Assembly (NCBI GenBank): GCA_029844215.1
Contig: CM056728.1
Span: forward strand, 59,807,789 to 59,871,788
Direction of reading: 5' to 3'
Length of the DNA stretch: 64,000 nt
DNA from: Przewalskia tangutica
Lineage: Eukaryota; Streptophyta; Magnoliopsida; Solanales; Solanaceae
How positions within the stretch are numbered: the stretch's first letter is position 1; each line of letters opens with the position of its first letter. The notes beneath the pieces were generated by a model. That model saw only the letters and a list, made by a program, of their open reading frames with translations. It ran no database searches and had not been told where the DNA came from. This document shows positions 1 to 11,936 of the stretch, in pieces. The position numbers were made by a program, and so were the translations under genes.

Positions 1-570
1 TGAATGTTGGTTATGCCTTCCGGATACTCTCCTGCCTTGAGGTATCTTTTGATGTCATGGTACCAAGGATTCCCGTCTATTTCTTCATCTACATGAGAGC
101 AATAAACAGGCTGTTCCAGCACACTCACTGTGATCGGATCGATGTAATTCTTGTCCGGATGTTGAATCATGGAGGATAAGGTTGCCAACGCATCGGCGAA
201 TTCATTCTGGATCCTTGGGACATGCCTAAATTCTATATTACTGAACTTCTTCTGTAATTCCTTCACGCAATGCAGGTAGAGGAGTATCTTCATATTCTTG
301 GTTGCCTATTCACCCTGTACTTGATGGATCAACAAGTCTGAATCACCTATGACCAGTAAATCTTGTATATTCATATCTACTGCCATTCTGAGTCCCAATA
401 TGCAAGCTTCATATTATGCCATATTGTTGGTGCATGGAAATCTGAGCTTTGCGGAGATCAGGTAATGCTGACCTGATTCTGAAACCAAAACTGCTCCAAT
501 GTTAACTCCCTTAAAGTTTGCAGCTCCATCGAAGAACATTCTCCAACCGGGTAATCCTCCGAGATACCTT
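1..570 (-). pseudogene. Tat/Ogre-like pol: second (aRH-type) RNase H, broken
   Basis: Translated on the minus strand this stretch gives an RNase H fold with its acidic residues in order: FFDGA (about 515-535), YEAC (about 403-413), GDSD (about 335-350) and FADALA (about 185-205). A second RNase H after the normal RT-linked one is the mark of the Tat clade of plant Ty3/gypsy elements, where it lies between RNase H and integrase. The frame is broken by a TAA at 414-416, a TAG at 306-308 and a frameshift near 560. Low coordinates are the C-terminal side, so the integrase would lie to the left of the window. It reads as a dead remnant of an old element. Clade assignment is from motifs only. Confidence 0.85.
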
Positions 571-1054
571 CTCCAACAAACAATACCTCTTCATCAGGGA
601 AATAGGTTCGGAGGGGCTCATATTCCTCATCGACCGGATTCTCAGCAAGATGGTCAGCTAGTGCCTGTCCTTTTACGGCCTTCTGTATTACGTATACGAT
701 ATCAAACTAGCTCAGCAGAATTTGCAATTTTGCTAGTTTTCCAATGGGCATGGGCTTCTGAAGGATATACTTAAGCGGGTCCATCCTTGAAATAAGATAA
801 GTGGTGTATGCTGATAGATAATGCCTGAATTTCTGGGCAACCCAAGTTAATGCGCAACAAGTACGTTCCAGTAGAGTGTAGCGAGCTTCATACACTGTGA
901 ACTTCTTACTTAGATAATATATGGCCTGCTCCTTTTTCCCTGTTTCATCGTGTTGCCCCAACACGCATCTAAAAGCATTCTCTAATACAGACAAATAGAG
1001 TAACATAGGCCTCCCAGGTTCTGGTGGTACTAAAACTGGCGGATTAGACAAGTA
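571..1054 (-). pseudogene. Tat/Ogre-like pol: RT-linked RNase H and linker
   Basis: This follows the reverse transcriptase directly. The segment at 707-1051 starts with LLYLSVLENA and continues through AIYYLSKKFTVYEARYTLLE and a TYLISRMDPLKYIL block, which is the RT-associated RNase H of Ty3/gypsy elements. The first catalytic Asp is replaced by Ser in LYLSV, as is usual in Tat elements that carry a second RNase H. The stretch 571-706 is an acidic linker (ALADHLAENP, then YFPDEE) leading to the second RNase H. A stop codon separates it from the RT and another lies in the linker, so no functional polyprotein is made. Confidence 0.8.
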
Positions 1055-1990
1055 CTATTTGATTTTATCAAAAGTCTGCTGACAATCCGTTGTCCATTTG
1101 GTAGCGACATCCTTCTTCAACAATTTGAATATCGGCTCACATATCACGGTGGACTGAGCTATGAACCTGTTGATGTAGTTGAGATGACCAAGGAAACTCA
1201 TCACGTCTTTTCTGCTTTTCGGAGGAGGTAAATCTTGGATGGCCTTTATTTTCGAAGGGTCCAGCTCAATCCCTCTTCTACTCACTATAAAACCCAATAG
1301 CTTCCCAGCAGGGACACCGAATGCACACTTTGCAGGATTCAGTTTCAAATTATACCGTCTTAGCCGCTCAAAAAACTTCTTCAAGTTTGCCAAATGGCCT
1401 TCCGCTCTTCGCGACTTGATGATAACATCATCCACATAGACTTCAATTTCCTTATGGATCATGTCATGAAAAATGGTAGTCATGGCTCTCATGTATGTAG
1501 CGTCCGCGTTCTTGAGACCAAACGGCATTACTCGATAATAATACACCCCCCACGGGGTAGTGAATGCTGTCTTTTCTGCGTCCTCACCTGCCATAAGGAT
1601 CTGATGATAACCAGCAAAGCAAACGACGAACGACTGTAGTTCATGTTTTGCACAATTGTCGATGAGTATATGAATGTTTGGAAGAGGAAAGTCATCCTTC
1701 GGGCTAGCTCTGTTGAGGTCTCTATAATCCACACAGACTCAGACCCTTCCATCTTTCTTCTTTACCGGCACAATATTTGCTAACCAAGTAGGGTACTTTG
1801 CGACTCGAATTATCTTTGCGTCGAACTGCTTACACACTTCCTCTTTGACTTTCAAACTCATGTCCGATTTGATCTTTCTTGGCCTTTGTTTTACAGGAAG
1901 GTAAGACGGCTCGATAGGCAGCCTGTGTGCGATGATATCCGTACTCAACCCTGGCATGTCGTCATACGACTAAGCAAATACGTCGGTGTA
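1055..1990 (-). pseudogene. Tat/Ogre-like reverse transcriptase remnant
   Basis: The open segments at 1739-1957 and 1055-1732 together span a Ty3/gypsy reverse transcriptase. Recognisable blocks are VPVKKKDGR, VDYRDLNRA, the TTPWGVYYYRVMPFGLKNA block, the catalytic YVDD (about 1427-1438) and LGFIVSRRGIELDP followed by a thumb-like FLGHLNYINRFI. It would copy element RNA into cDNA inside virus-like particles. Three in-frame stops break it: TAG at 1970-1972, TGA at 1739-1741 and TAG at 1055-1057. Each is one base from a sense codon, as expected of decay after insertion. The catalytic core is otherwise well preserved, so loss of function looks recent relative to the domain's age. Confidence 0.92.
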
Positions 1991-2514
1991 GTGTTTCAGG
2001 AGCTCAATTAACCCTTTCTTCTGTGTGACACTTAGGTGGACGCTGACCCTAGTCTCTTTTACAATTTCCTCATCGCCTAACTTTATCAACTCAGTTTCTT
2101 CTAAATTCGGTTTAAGCCTATTCTCAAAGTTTTCCAGCTCTTGACCAAGGTCTGATTGTGGACATTCTTCTGTTCCTCGGGGTTATGCTCGCCATTTGAG
2201 CTTTGTTCGCTGGTTTCATTACATGTCATATTCGCATTATCGACAGGTTTACTAATATGATCGCTGAAAGAAAATGCATAAAAAATTAATTTAACATAAG
2301 CAAGTTTAAAGCTGCAAAAATATCCTGGAATTTATGATGAAAGCAAAATACGAGATTAAAAACATTAAAGAAACATAAAGGCAAGTCTGTTTTTTTTTAG
2401 TTTAGAATCACATCGCTAGAACTATCATAAACTCTACCAAACTCCTCGGAAGGTCAGGATAGGGGTGCAAGTCCAATTATTCAAGCTGTATCCATGCTCT
2501 GCATCCCAAATGGT
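1991..2514 (-). pseudogene. Tat pol spacer upstream of RT with intron-like AT-rich block
   Basis: The minus-strand segment 1991-2263 codes for the acidic leader that precedes RT in Tat elements (LIKLGDEEIVKE, then VTQKKGLIELLKHY) with a frameshift near 2160. From about 2264 to 2420 the sequence turns very AT-rich, ending on the RT side in a pyrimidine tract and CAG (ATGCATTTTCTTTCAG, AG at 2264-2265) that looks like a plant 3' splice site. Ogre elements are known to have a spliced intron between the protease and RT parts. I could not fix a donor site. The far side, 2421-2514, reads on into the 11937-12293 piece, across element A. Confidence 0.6.
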
Positions 2515-2519
2515 GGGGT
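2515..2519. repeat. Target-site duplication of element A, left copy
   Basis: GGGGT directly before the TG of the 5' LTR is matched exactly by GGGGT at 11932-11936 after the terminal CA. Five bases is the expected duplication size for Ty3/gypsy integrase. Confidence 0.95.
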
Positions 2520-4889
2520 TGTTATACCCCGTAGTTGCAGGGTATGTATGTGAGGACGTACGTACGAGAGTACGGCAGAAAATGTTGAAAAGAAAGAAAG
2601 ATGTGAGTTTTCGACGGAAAAGTTTCCGGTTATTTGTGAAGAAAAAGGTTCGTTAATGGGAATTGGATTCCCAGATTTGGTATTTGGACTTCATAGATTA
2701 TATTAGAATTTTGAGATTTTATTTTCGGAAATGGTCACGTGGGGCCCACGGGAGAAATTCTGATTTTGGCCCGCTTTGTTTTGAGATTTCCGGTATTTTG
2801 GATATTTTGGAAGACGAAATATTCAGGGCGAATCGGGGCGACACGTGTCACCCCATGTGGCACCTTGGCGATTTACAATTGTACAACACGGTTAGAGTCG
2901 TTTTGACGAAACGTTTTGCGTAACTGCGAAGGAAAATTCGGCTATGTCATTTAGTATTTTGCGGATTTTTCCGAGAGACGAAATGTTTTGGACCAACGAG
3001 AGGGCAACACGGCACCCTCTCATTGGTGGACTTGAGGCGGAATTAGGGTAGAATGGATGGGCAAGTTGTGGTAGATATTTGTGTAGATATATGTGAGGGA
3101 TTTGTGGAGTAGGGTTAGGGTGCACTTGGCTTGATCTTGGCCTTACACTTGCCTTGCACATGGCTTGATCTTGGCCATTGGGTGGCTTTTGGTTTTGCTA
3201 TCAATACCCCTTGGCAGAAGACTTCATTCATCCAAAAATGTTCCAAGTCTTGCTATCCTTCCCTCTCCTCTTGTTTGACTCTCGCCCAAGAGCCCCCTCC
3301 TAGTAAAGGCCCTTGGCGAAACCCTCCCCTTTGAGTGGCCTTGTGGCGAGAGGTTCCTCCTCCTGAGTGGTGTGTGAGCCTACCCCCTTGGTAGAAAGTT
3401 GTCTTCCAAGTATTGTTGTAATGCCCAAATACCTTAGCCTTGTACCTTGTAGTATTCCAAAGATACCTCTTTACGTAGAGTCCGGAAATACTACCTTTTG
3501 TCCTTTTTAGTCTCAAACCGAAACCCTAAGGAAATCTTCATAGTTGGTTGAAGTATTTGAGTAGAAGTTGGTTAGAACTTAGGGTTGTTTGGAGTGGTTT
3601 GGGCGCGCAGTGGAGCTAAACCTTGCTCAGGATCGACATTATAACTTGGATAATTTTGGGCTTGTCGAGGTAATTATCTTGTCCCTCTATTGTAATTGGA
3701 AATTACATGTTTGTTAGAATATATAGTTGAAGTATACTGTATATGGAACTATACTTAGTATTCGCATGTCTTTTGACTTAAGCTGAAGAATAAAGAAAAG
3801 AATTGAATTGTATTTACATAGGGTGTATTGCGCAGACTTGTGTAGTATTCGAGTAGAATTGTACACGCCCGGTTAGGCGTGTAAACCCCTGGTTGGCTTG
3901 GTAGCGGCCTCGATAGAGGAGGAGATTTCTGTTGTGCGGGGAGGTCGCCGATTTTTACGTAGAGAAATGGAACCTTGTGTTTTGAGGTTAATAGAAGTTG
4001 TGGCCTTTTAGGTGAAAGTACTAAGAGTAGCGTATTCTACTCGAGGAGTGGAAAGGGCTAGCAAGGTTGTAGTACTTGGAGCATTTTGCTTATTGTCGAT
4101 AAATCGTCGCGAGGTATGTGAACCTCTTCCTATCTTTTCTAGCATGATTGTTGTGAACTATGTAGTACGGTGAGCATACATGTGCTAAGTGATTTGGTTG
4201 GTTTAAAACATAGGGTGTTATAATAGCTTTATGGGAAGTTAGTTATAACGACCTTATGTAGGTGAAAATGGTTTACTGATGTTAGAAGTTAAGAGACTTG
4301 ATCTTATAAGATAAGAGACTTAACTTATTTGTTTTAATGTGGATGTTGTGTGAAACCTCATTCGTGAGTAATGAGTACTTGGTTTTAAAGGGATAATGTT
4401 TCTTGATTTGGGAATCGTAATGTGTATCGGCTGCACCCTGCGGCGTTAATAAAGGAAAATGTATTGAATAATGATGTGTTGTATTAAAACCGGTGAAACC
4501 TCCATCTGCATAGAAGCTAAGATGAGACAAAATGATATTACATTTTCTAGATCACGGTCATTGTAATAAGATCGTTATAAACAAGAATAAACTACTCGTA
4601 TATGACATATGTTACTCAATTGTTCTAAAAGGAATCAAGTGATTAAGTTTGGGAACTATGAAACCATTTGAAAATGAGAAGCTTGAGTAATTGAAACTAG
4701 GCAAACCGGAACTTAGGAAAAGAATGTTGTTACTTGATTTTGAAAAGGAAGGTGGGTTGGTCATTCTAATACTACGGTATCGGGTGACTTTTATAAAAGT
4801 AATGGATCTCTTTTAAAAGAACTTAACGTATGTAGTACTTTGGGGTTAAAACCCGGACTTTGGCATAAAATGAAAGTACTTTGAGTTGT

Positions 4890-4985
4890 GTGAAACTTGC
4901 CTATGCTTGTTGTTGTGAAACTTGCCTATCTTGTTGTTGTGAAACTTGCCTATGCTTGTTGTTGTGAAACTTGCCTATGCTTGTG
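4890..4985 (+). repeat. 25-bp tandem repeat, about 4 copies (A 5' LTR)
   Basis: The unit contains GAAACTTGCCTATGCTTGTT. One copy lacks a single G. The same array is found at 10683-10780 in the partner LTR and, reversed, in both LTRs of element B. Other family members have a single unit here. Confidence 0.9.
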
Positions 4986-5133
4986 ATGATAGCCTTTATT
5001 GTACAAGCATTGTGTTTCGTGTTACCGCGTCTCGATAGCAGTCGGTTGGTAGTTGAGAACTTACTTGGGCGTCTTGCGGTGGCGGAGAAATTCCGCAGAT
5101 GCGTTCACGTTGATAGTATTATTGTTGTTAATC

Positions 5134-5545
5134 GCTTTGGACATACCGACACGATCGTGGCGCGCGGGTATGCTTCCATTTTGGTTAAGGTCTTGTGGTT
5201 AATCGCTTTGGATATCTCGACACGATGCGTAGCGCGCGGGTATGTTTCCATTTGATTATCGCCTTGTGATTTCCTTTGGACATACCGACACGATGCGTAG
5301 CGCACGCGGGTATCGTCCATTTGGAATCTTGTCTATTGTTTCCCTTTGGACATACCGACACGATCGTAGCGCTGCGGGTATGCGTCCATTTGGAATCTTG
5401 TCCTATTGTTTCCCTTTGGACATATCGACACGATCGTAGCGCGCGGGTATCGTCCATTTGGAAAGTTGTCTTATTGTTTCCCTTTGGACATATCGACACG
5501 ATGCGTAAGCGCTGCGGGTATGCTTCCATTTGGATTGCTGTCTTG
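5134..5545 (+). repeat. Minisatellite of about 70 bp, 6 copies (A 5' LTR)
   Basis: Units start with GGACATACCGACACGAT at about 5139, 5208, 5278, 5348, 5418 and 5485 and include a GCGCGGGTAT core and CGTCCATTTGG. It occupies the variable slot upstream of U5. The open frames across it on both strands come from the repeat and are not evidence of genes. Confidence 0.88.
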
Positions 5546-6156
5546 TTGTTATCATATCATGGACTGCCGTCAGTGAGGAAGGTATTCCACGGGCATGATT
5601 GATGTTGTGGGCGTGAGACCCTGACTTGATATAATCATTATATGTGGTGTCTTTGTAGTTTGGCTATCATACATGTCTCTGCTTTGTATAGATGTTATGA
5701 TTTCATTCTGACATTATGCGATTTCACATACTTGGTACTGTTATCGACCTCGCCTTGAGGCTGCGTTCATCTGCGCGGTAGAGTACATCGGTCGTGGATC
5801 CTCGCTCATAGGATCACAGTTCAGCACATTGGGAAGCTCCGTTTCTCCGGAGGCTTATCTTTTGGTATGTGTTCCCTGAGTTGTAGGTTCTTGTACAGTC
5901 AGGGGTATGGCGGGGCCTGTCCGTCATAGTCGTTGTAAATCTTAAGTGCAGTAATCTTGTTGTGGCGGGGTTGAAAAAGGATTAAACTGCTCGGAGTTTT
6001 ATGTTTTCTTGAAGGCAAGCTATTTTGGTTGGCTGTTTATTTATTATATCTCTTGTTTAATGACTCATGTTTTATGTTCGTGATTTTCTACGATGTATGT
6101 ATCGCTAGGGTGCGGGGTAAGGCACGATCCACGCCCGATTTTGGGGTGTGACATAG

Positions 6157-6168
6157 TGGTATCGAAGC
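6157..6168 (+). other. Primer binding site of element A (altered)
   Basis: TGGTATCGAAGC stands three bases after the LTR. It differs from the plant initiator tRNA-Met complement TGGTATCAGAGC only in the CAG core. Position and rest of the match make the role clear. Confidence 0.8.
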
Positions 6169-6356
6169 GATTAGTCCTCGGAAAGTGTCTACAGACCGTG
6201 TCTAGTAGAGTCTTGATTATCGATGTGTTGTGCACCACATCTATAATCAGGAGGCTGCAGGACATTTAGGATTGGTTTCCATTTCTTCTCATTCTGAGAT
6301 CGTGCCTTAGAGCTGTGTTGTGAGTTGGACCCTCCGGCGTATCTCGTTTTACGATT

Positions 6357-7541
6357 ATGCCTCGCGCAAGCAGCGAGCCAGAAGGGCAAGGCGGCCGAGG
6401 CTGCTAGTGAGATCTGAGGAGTTCGGCGCGAGCGTCGATCACGAGCAGTGCTTCCACGGCGACTTTCGCGACGCCGCCCGACAAAGCGAGTTTAAAGCGC
6501 GGCGGTGGCTGCGAGACTCTGATACACGAGCCTCGGTCCCACGATGCAGGCGGGAGATGGGTCGCGAGAGATGGCCCGATTATTGGCGGTCGTGGTCGAA
6601 TATGAGGATAGGATCACGGCAGTTCGATTCGATGCACGATGCCGTTCACCCCGAGCAGATAGTTTGAGGCTACGGGACTTTACGAGTTGTAGCGCGAGTT
6701 TCTGGTCGAGGCACGAGGATGATCGCGAGGAGTTCATCCGGCGATTCTGACGGATCGTCACGGGTGATCAAGGCTTGAGAGACCGAGTGTGACCTTTGGT
6801 TCGCGTCGGTGCGTGATACGCGATCGATTGGTTTGATTCATGGGAGCTTTCGGGAGAGCATGCACCTCAGCGGTATGGGATGAGTTTTGGGGCTTTTCTC
6901 ACGCACTTCTTGCCTCGCGGATGAGGAGAACGCGGTAGATTTTATTCTTGAGGCAGAGAGCGCCGTCGAGTACAATGTCGAGTTCGATTCTTTGGCTCGA
7001 TATGTACTGCGCTAGTTGCAGATATGGAGGATAGGGTGCATCGCTACGCCAGGGCTAGATGATTATATGGTGAGTCTTGTGCGGGTGTTTCTCTTGGTAG
7101 GGCATGGACATTGCCGCGTGCGAGCTCATGCACTAGGATGTGAGGCACGGAGGGTCGAAGGAATGACTGGATCGTGAGAAGAGGGCCGTGCAGCAGGTCC
7201 TTTGGTGACTTCGAGGCGGACCGCCTCGTGGCGAGCTAGTTATATACCCCGCCAAGATCTGAGTGGTCCTCCACCGTCTTTAGATCTGGTCGGGGCTCGA
7301 GGTTCAGATTTTCGGGAGAGCGGGGTGTTAACGGTGAAGCCACCCTACCTCGTTGTGACCGTTGTGGTAGACTCCATTTTGGAGAGTGTCGTGCTAGATT
7401 GGGAGTTTGTTTTGCATGCGGCCAGCGGGGCCATTTTGCGAGGCTGTCCGGCCAAGGAAGCGCGGATGTTACGCCTCGGCCGGGATTTGTGGCTGGTTCA
7501 TCACGCCTACGGTATGCGCCTGCAGTGAGGCCTATGATTAG
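6357..7541 (+). pseudogene. Gag of element A, heavily frameshifted
   Basis: By alignment with the other copies Gag starts at the ATG at 6357 (MPRAS, from a Pro-Arg-Lys-Ala start) and ends at TAG 7539-7541. The segment 6544-6750 shows the capsid N-terminal block (EMARLLAVVVEYED, PRADSLRLRDF, DREEFIRRF) in the same order as element C. A CFACGQRGHFAR knuckle lies near 7410-7450 but its last Cys is lost. Gag forms the particle that packages element RNA. Many small indels scatter it over all three frames, more than in C or F. Confidence 0.8.
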
Positions 7542-8320
7542 AGTGGGCGGTAGCTTCGGTATATCCTTAACCCTCTAGAGTTTTTGTATGCTTGTTATGA
7601 TGATCTCATTATTGTGTGCTATGCGGATAGCATTGTGATATGTGTGAGTTAGAATACATGGTTAGTTGGAAGGTTACGTATGGGGCATGGTAAGTGTGAA
7701 CCTTAGACTATTTCACATTCGAGACCTTAGAGGTAAGGTCGTCTTGAGTATAAGATTCGTTTTATGTTTGACCTTTATAAGGGTGAGTAGTATACGTGGG
7801 ATTTATATGTGTGATGAGTCCGTGGGTAGTGTGAGATGGAAGTGGTAGCTTTCATGATGTGAATTAGTAAGATTGTTCGGATCGGGAACAAGAGTTTGGC
7901 GGTTGTGGGTCGGGTTGAGGGCGTGATACGGGTCAACCCGTAGCTTGATAAGGTGGGTCAGTTCTGGGTGGTCCCGCGGTGGTAAGTCACGGGGATGCTA
8001 GGTCCAAGTTTGTATGATCATCGTATGAGTTCGTGGATGCGTTCGACGAGCGGTTCGTAAAGGCCGGAATGGCCTTAAGGAAGTTTGAGGTTAGTAAGAT
8101 GACCAAGTTTGGAGGTAGTGACTCCGAGATTTTCGAGGCAGGTAATGACCCGAAGTATGATACGTCTTGGGAGAGTTCGAGTGTTCGAGAAGGTACAACG
8201 AGTAAGGGGAAGATAACGTGTGTTATCTCGTGGCGGTATGGCGTTGGCAACTTGTTAGAGGAACTTCTTCGATATCCGTCTTGAGAAGGAACATTCGGGA
8301 CGAATGTTTCTAAGAGAGAA
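7542..8320 (+). other. A interior after gag: pol-deleted tail, hairpin and polypurine tract
   Basis: There is no protease, RT or integrase here. The tail matches the other copies base for base over long stretches: GTGTGATGAGTCC, a GGGTCGGGTTGAGG block, and GACCAAGTTTGGAGG, which is the last trace of the pol C-terminus. At 8290-8308 an inverted repeat (AACATTCG, loop GGA, CGAATGTT) is followed by a purine run (about 8311-8320) up to the 3' LTR, the expected plus-strand primer site. Confidence 0.75.
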
Positions 8321-8991
8321 TGTTATACCCGTAGTTGCGGGGTATGTATGTGAGGACGTGCGTGCGAGTACGAGAAAATGTTGAAAAGAAAGAAAGATGT
8401 GAGTTTTCACGGAAAAGTTTCAGGTTATTTGTGAAGAAAAGGTTCGTTAATGGGAATTGGATTCCCAGTTTGGTATTTGGACTTCATAGATTATATTAGA
8501 ATTTTGAGATTTTATTTTGGAAATGGTCACGTGGGGCCCACGGGAGAAATTCTGCTTTTGGGCCCGCTTTGTTTTGAGATTTCCGGTATTTTGGATATTT
8601 CGGAAGACGAAATATTCAGGCGAATCGGGCGACACGTGTCACCCGTGTGGCACCGCCCGATTTTACAATTGTGCACTTTGCGGTTAGAGTCGTTTTCGAC
8701 GAAGCGTTTTCGCGTAACTGCGAAGGAAAATTCGGCTATGTCATTTAGTATTTTTGCGGATTTTTCGAGAGGCGAAATGTTTTGGACCAACGAGAGGGCA
8801 ACACTTGGCACCTCTCGTTGGTGGACTTGAGGCGGAATTAGGGCGAATGGATGGGCAAGTTGTGGTAGATATTTGTGTAGATATTTGTGAGGATTTGTGG
8901 AGTAGGGTTAGGGTGCACTTGGCTTGATCTTGGCCTTACACTTGCCTTGCACATGGCTTGATCTTGGCCATTGGTTGGCTTTTGGTTTTGC

Positions 8992-8999
8992 TATAAATA
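8992..8999 (+). promoter_or_regulatory. TATA box, A 3' LTR
   Basis: TATAAATA followed by CCCTC, about 670 bp into the LTR. The same element with the same CTATAAATAC context occurs in the LTRs of B, D, E, F and H. It marks the likely U3/R border downstream. Confidence 0.7.
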
Positions 9000-10682
9000 C
9001 CCTCGGCAGAAGACTTCATTCATCAAAATGTTCCAGTCTTGCTATCCTTCCTCTCCTCTTGTTTGACTCTCGTCCAAGAGCCCTCCCTAGTAAAGGCCCT
9101 TGGCGAGAAACCCTCCCCTTTGAGTGGCCTTGTGGCGAGAGGTTCCTCCACTCACAGTGGTGTGGCAGCCTACCCCCTTGGTAGAAAGTTGTCTTCCAGT
9201 ATTGTTGTAATGCCCAAATACCTTAGCCTTGTACCTTGTAGTATTCCAACGATACCTCTCCGTAGAGTCCGGAAATACTACCTTTTGTCCTTTTAGTCTC
9301 AAACCGAAACCATAAGGAAATCTTCATAGTTGGTTGAAGTATTTGAGTAGAAGTTGGTTAGAACTTCTAAGGGTTGTTTGGAGTGGTTTGGAGCGCACGG
9401 GTGGAGCTAAACCTTGCTCGGGATCGACATTATAACTTGGATAATTTTGGGCTTGTCGAGGTAATTATCTTGTCCTCTATTGTAATTGGAAATTACATGT
9501 TTGTTAGAATATATAGTTGAAGTATCGTATATGGAACTATACTTAGTATTCGGCAATGTCTTTTGACTTAAGCTGAAGAATAAAGAAAAGAATTGTATTT
9601 ACATAGGGTGTATTGCGATGAGACTTGTGTAGTATTCTTGAGTAGAATTGTACACGTCAGGTTAGGCGTGTAAACCCACGGTTGGCTTGGTAGCGGCCTC
9701 GATAGAGGAGGAGATTCTGTTGTTGGGAGAAGGTCTGCGATTTTTACGTAGAAATGGAACCTTGTGTTTTGAGGTTAATAGAAGTTGTGGCCTTTTTAGG
9801 TGAAAGTACTAAGAGTAGCGTATTCTACTCGAGGAGTGGAAAGGGCTAGCAAGGTTGTAGTACTTGGAGCATTTTGCTTATTGTCGATAAATCGTCGTCG
9901 CGAGGTATGTGAACCTCTTCCTATCTTTTCTAGCATGATTGTTGTGAACTATGTAGTACGGTAGACGCATGTGCTAAGTGATTTGGTTGGTTTAAAACAT
10001 AGGGTGTTATAATAGCTTTATGGGAAGTTAGTTATAACGACCTTATGTAAGTGAAAATGGTTTCTTGATGTTAGAAGTTAAGAGACTTGATCTTATAAGA
10101 TAAGAGACTTAACTTATTTGTTTTAATGTGGATGTTGTGTGAAACCTCATTCGTGAGTAATGAGTACTTGGTTTTAAAGGGATAATGTTTCTACCGATTT
10201 GGGAATCGTAATGTGTATCGGCAGGACCACCTGCGGCGTTAATAAAGGAAAATGTATTGAATAATGATGTGTTGTATTAAAACCGGTAGAAACCTCCATC
10301 CGCATAGAAGCTAAGATGAGACAAAATGATATTACATTTTCTAGATCATGGTCTTTGTAATAAGATCGTTATAAACAAGAATAAACTACTCACGTATATG
10401 ACATATGTTACTCAATTGTTCTAAAAGGAATCAAGTGATTAAGTTTGGGAACTATGAAACCATTTGAAAATGAGAAGCTTGAGTAATTGAAACTAGGCAA
10501 CCGGAACTTAGGAAAAGAATGTTGTTACTTGATTTTGAAAAGGAAGGTGGGTTGGTCATTCTAATACTACGGTATCGGGTGACTTTTATAAAAGTAATGG
10601 ATCTCTTTTAAAAGAACTTAACGATGTAGTACTTTGGGGTTAAAAACCGGACTTTGGCATAAAATGAAAGTACTTTGAGTTG

Positions 10683-10780
10683 TGTGAAACTTGCCTATGC
10701 TTGTTGTTGTGAAACTTGCCTATGCTTGTTGTTGTGAAACTTGCCTATGCTTGTTGTTGTGAAACTTGCCTATGCTTGTG
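10683..10780 (+). repeat. 25-bp tandem repeat, 4 copies (A 3' LTR)
   Basis: Partner of the array at 4890-4985, with the same unit containing CTTGCCTATGCTTGTTG. Confidence 0.9.
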
Positions 10781-10928
10781 ATGATATCCTTTATTGTACA
10801 AGCGTTGTGTTTACGTGTTCTGGCGTCTCGATAGAGTCGGTTGGTAGTTGAGAACTTACTTGGGCGTCTGCGATGGCGGAGAAATTCCGCAATGCGTTCT
10901 GTTGATAGTATTATTGTTGTTAATCGCT

Positions 10929-11325
10929 TTGGACATACCGACACGATCGTGGCGCTGCGGGTATGCTTCCATTTTGGTTAAGGTCTTGTGGTTAATCGCT
11001 TTGGATATATCGACGATCGTGGCGCGCGGGTATGTTTCCATTTGATTATCGCCTTGTGATTTCCTTTGGACATACCGACACGATCGTGCGCGCGGGTATC
11101 GTCCATTTGGAATCTGTCCTATTGTTTCCCTTTGGACATCTCGACACGATGCGTAGCGCTGCGGGTATCGTCCATTTGGAATCTTGTCCTATTGTTTCCC
11201 TTTGGACATACGACACGATCGTAGCGCGCGGGTATGCGTCCATTTGGAAAGTTGTCTTATTGTTTCCCTTTGGACATACCGACACGATGCGTAGCGCTGC
11301 GGGTATGCTTCCATTTGGATTCTTT
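10929..11325 (+). repeat. Minisatellite of about 70 bp, 6 copies (A 3' LTR)
   Basis: Units start at about 10931, 11003, 11068, 11133, 11203 and 11272. Same unit and copy number as the 5' LTR, so the array was already present when A inserted. Confidence 0.88.
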
Positions 11326-11931
11326 GTCTTGTTGTTATCATATCATCATCATCGCCGTGATGAGGAAAGGTATTCCACGGCATGATTGATGTTGTGGCGT
11401 GAGACCACGACTTGATATAAGCGTTATATGTGGTGTCTTGTAGTTTGGCTATCATACATGTCTCCGCTTTGTATACTGTTATGATTTCATTTACATTATG
11501 CGATTCACATACTTGGTACCTATTATGCGACCTCGCTTGGGGCTGCGTTCATCTGCAGTAGAGGTACATCGATCGTGGATCTCGCTCATAGGATCACCGT
11601 TCGCGTTGGGAAGCTCCGTTTCTCCGAGGCTTATCTTTTGGTATGTGTTCCACGAGTTGTAGGTTCTTGTACATTGGGGTATGGCGGGGCCACTGTCCGT
11701 CATAGTCGTTGTAAATCTTAAGTGCATAATCTTGTTGTGGCGGGGTTGAAAAAGATTAAAGCTCGTGTTTTATGTTTTTGAAAGGCAAGCTATTTTGGTT
11801 GCTTTGTTTATTTATTATATCTCTTGTTTAATGACTCATGTTTTATGTTCCGCTGATTTTCTCTGATGTATGTATCGCTAGGGTGCCCGGGGTAAGGCAC
11901 CAGTCACGGGCCCGATTTTCGGGGTGTGACA

Positions 11932-11936
11932 GGGGT
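11932..11936. repeat. Target-site duplication of element A, right copy
   Basis: GGGGT, identical to 2515-2519. Confidence 0.95.

Larger units (their letters stand above)
2520..6153 (+). repeat. 5' LTR of element A
   Basis: It begins TGTTATACCCCGTAGTTGCA and ends GGGGTGTGACA, immediately before the primer site. It carries the family landmarks in order: a G-box (CACGTG near 2735) beside a GGGCCCAC motif, a GACACGTGTC palindrome near 2840, a weakened TATA box (TATCAATA near 3199), the conserved block at about 4445-4560, tandem repeats at 4890-4985 and 5134-5545, and the U5-side block GGAAGCTCCGTTTCTCCGG. Short open frames here are not conserved between copies and I do not regard them as genes. 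Confidence 0.93.
2520..11931 (+). mobile_element. Element A: complete gag-only LTR retrotransposon
   Basis: A complete insertion of 9,412 bp bounded by TG...CA and by a perfect 5-bp duplication. It consists of a 3,634-bp 5' LTR, a 2,167-bp interior and a 3,611-bp 3' LTR. The interior holds only a broken Gag with a retropepsin-free, RT-free tail, so it could only have moved with proteins supplied by a full-length relative. It sits inside the Tat element, between the RT leader and the protease-RT linker, in opposite orientation to it. The PBS fits initiator tRNA-Met. The Gag type points to the Tekay/Del branch of chromoviruses, though no chromodomain is present. Confidence 0.93.
8321..11931 (+). 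repeat. 3' LTR of element A
   Basis: It starts TGTTATACCCGTAGTT and ends GGGGTGTGACA before the right-hand GGGGT duplication. It matches the 5' LTR throughout; differences are mostly small indels, many at CTG/CAG/CCGG sites. Arrays at 10683-10780 (25 bp) and 10929-11325 (about 70 bp) are shared with the 5' copy. Confidence 0.93.

Noticed and set aside
2663..2923. Open frames of 80-140 codons near the start of many LTRs (also 8450-8830, 24039-24443, 30065-30481, 37234-37614, 47007-47435)
   Set aside because: They lie in U3, change length and frame between copies of the same LTR, and are upstream of or across the TATA box.
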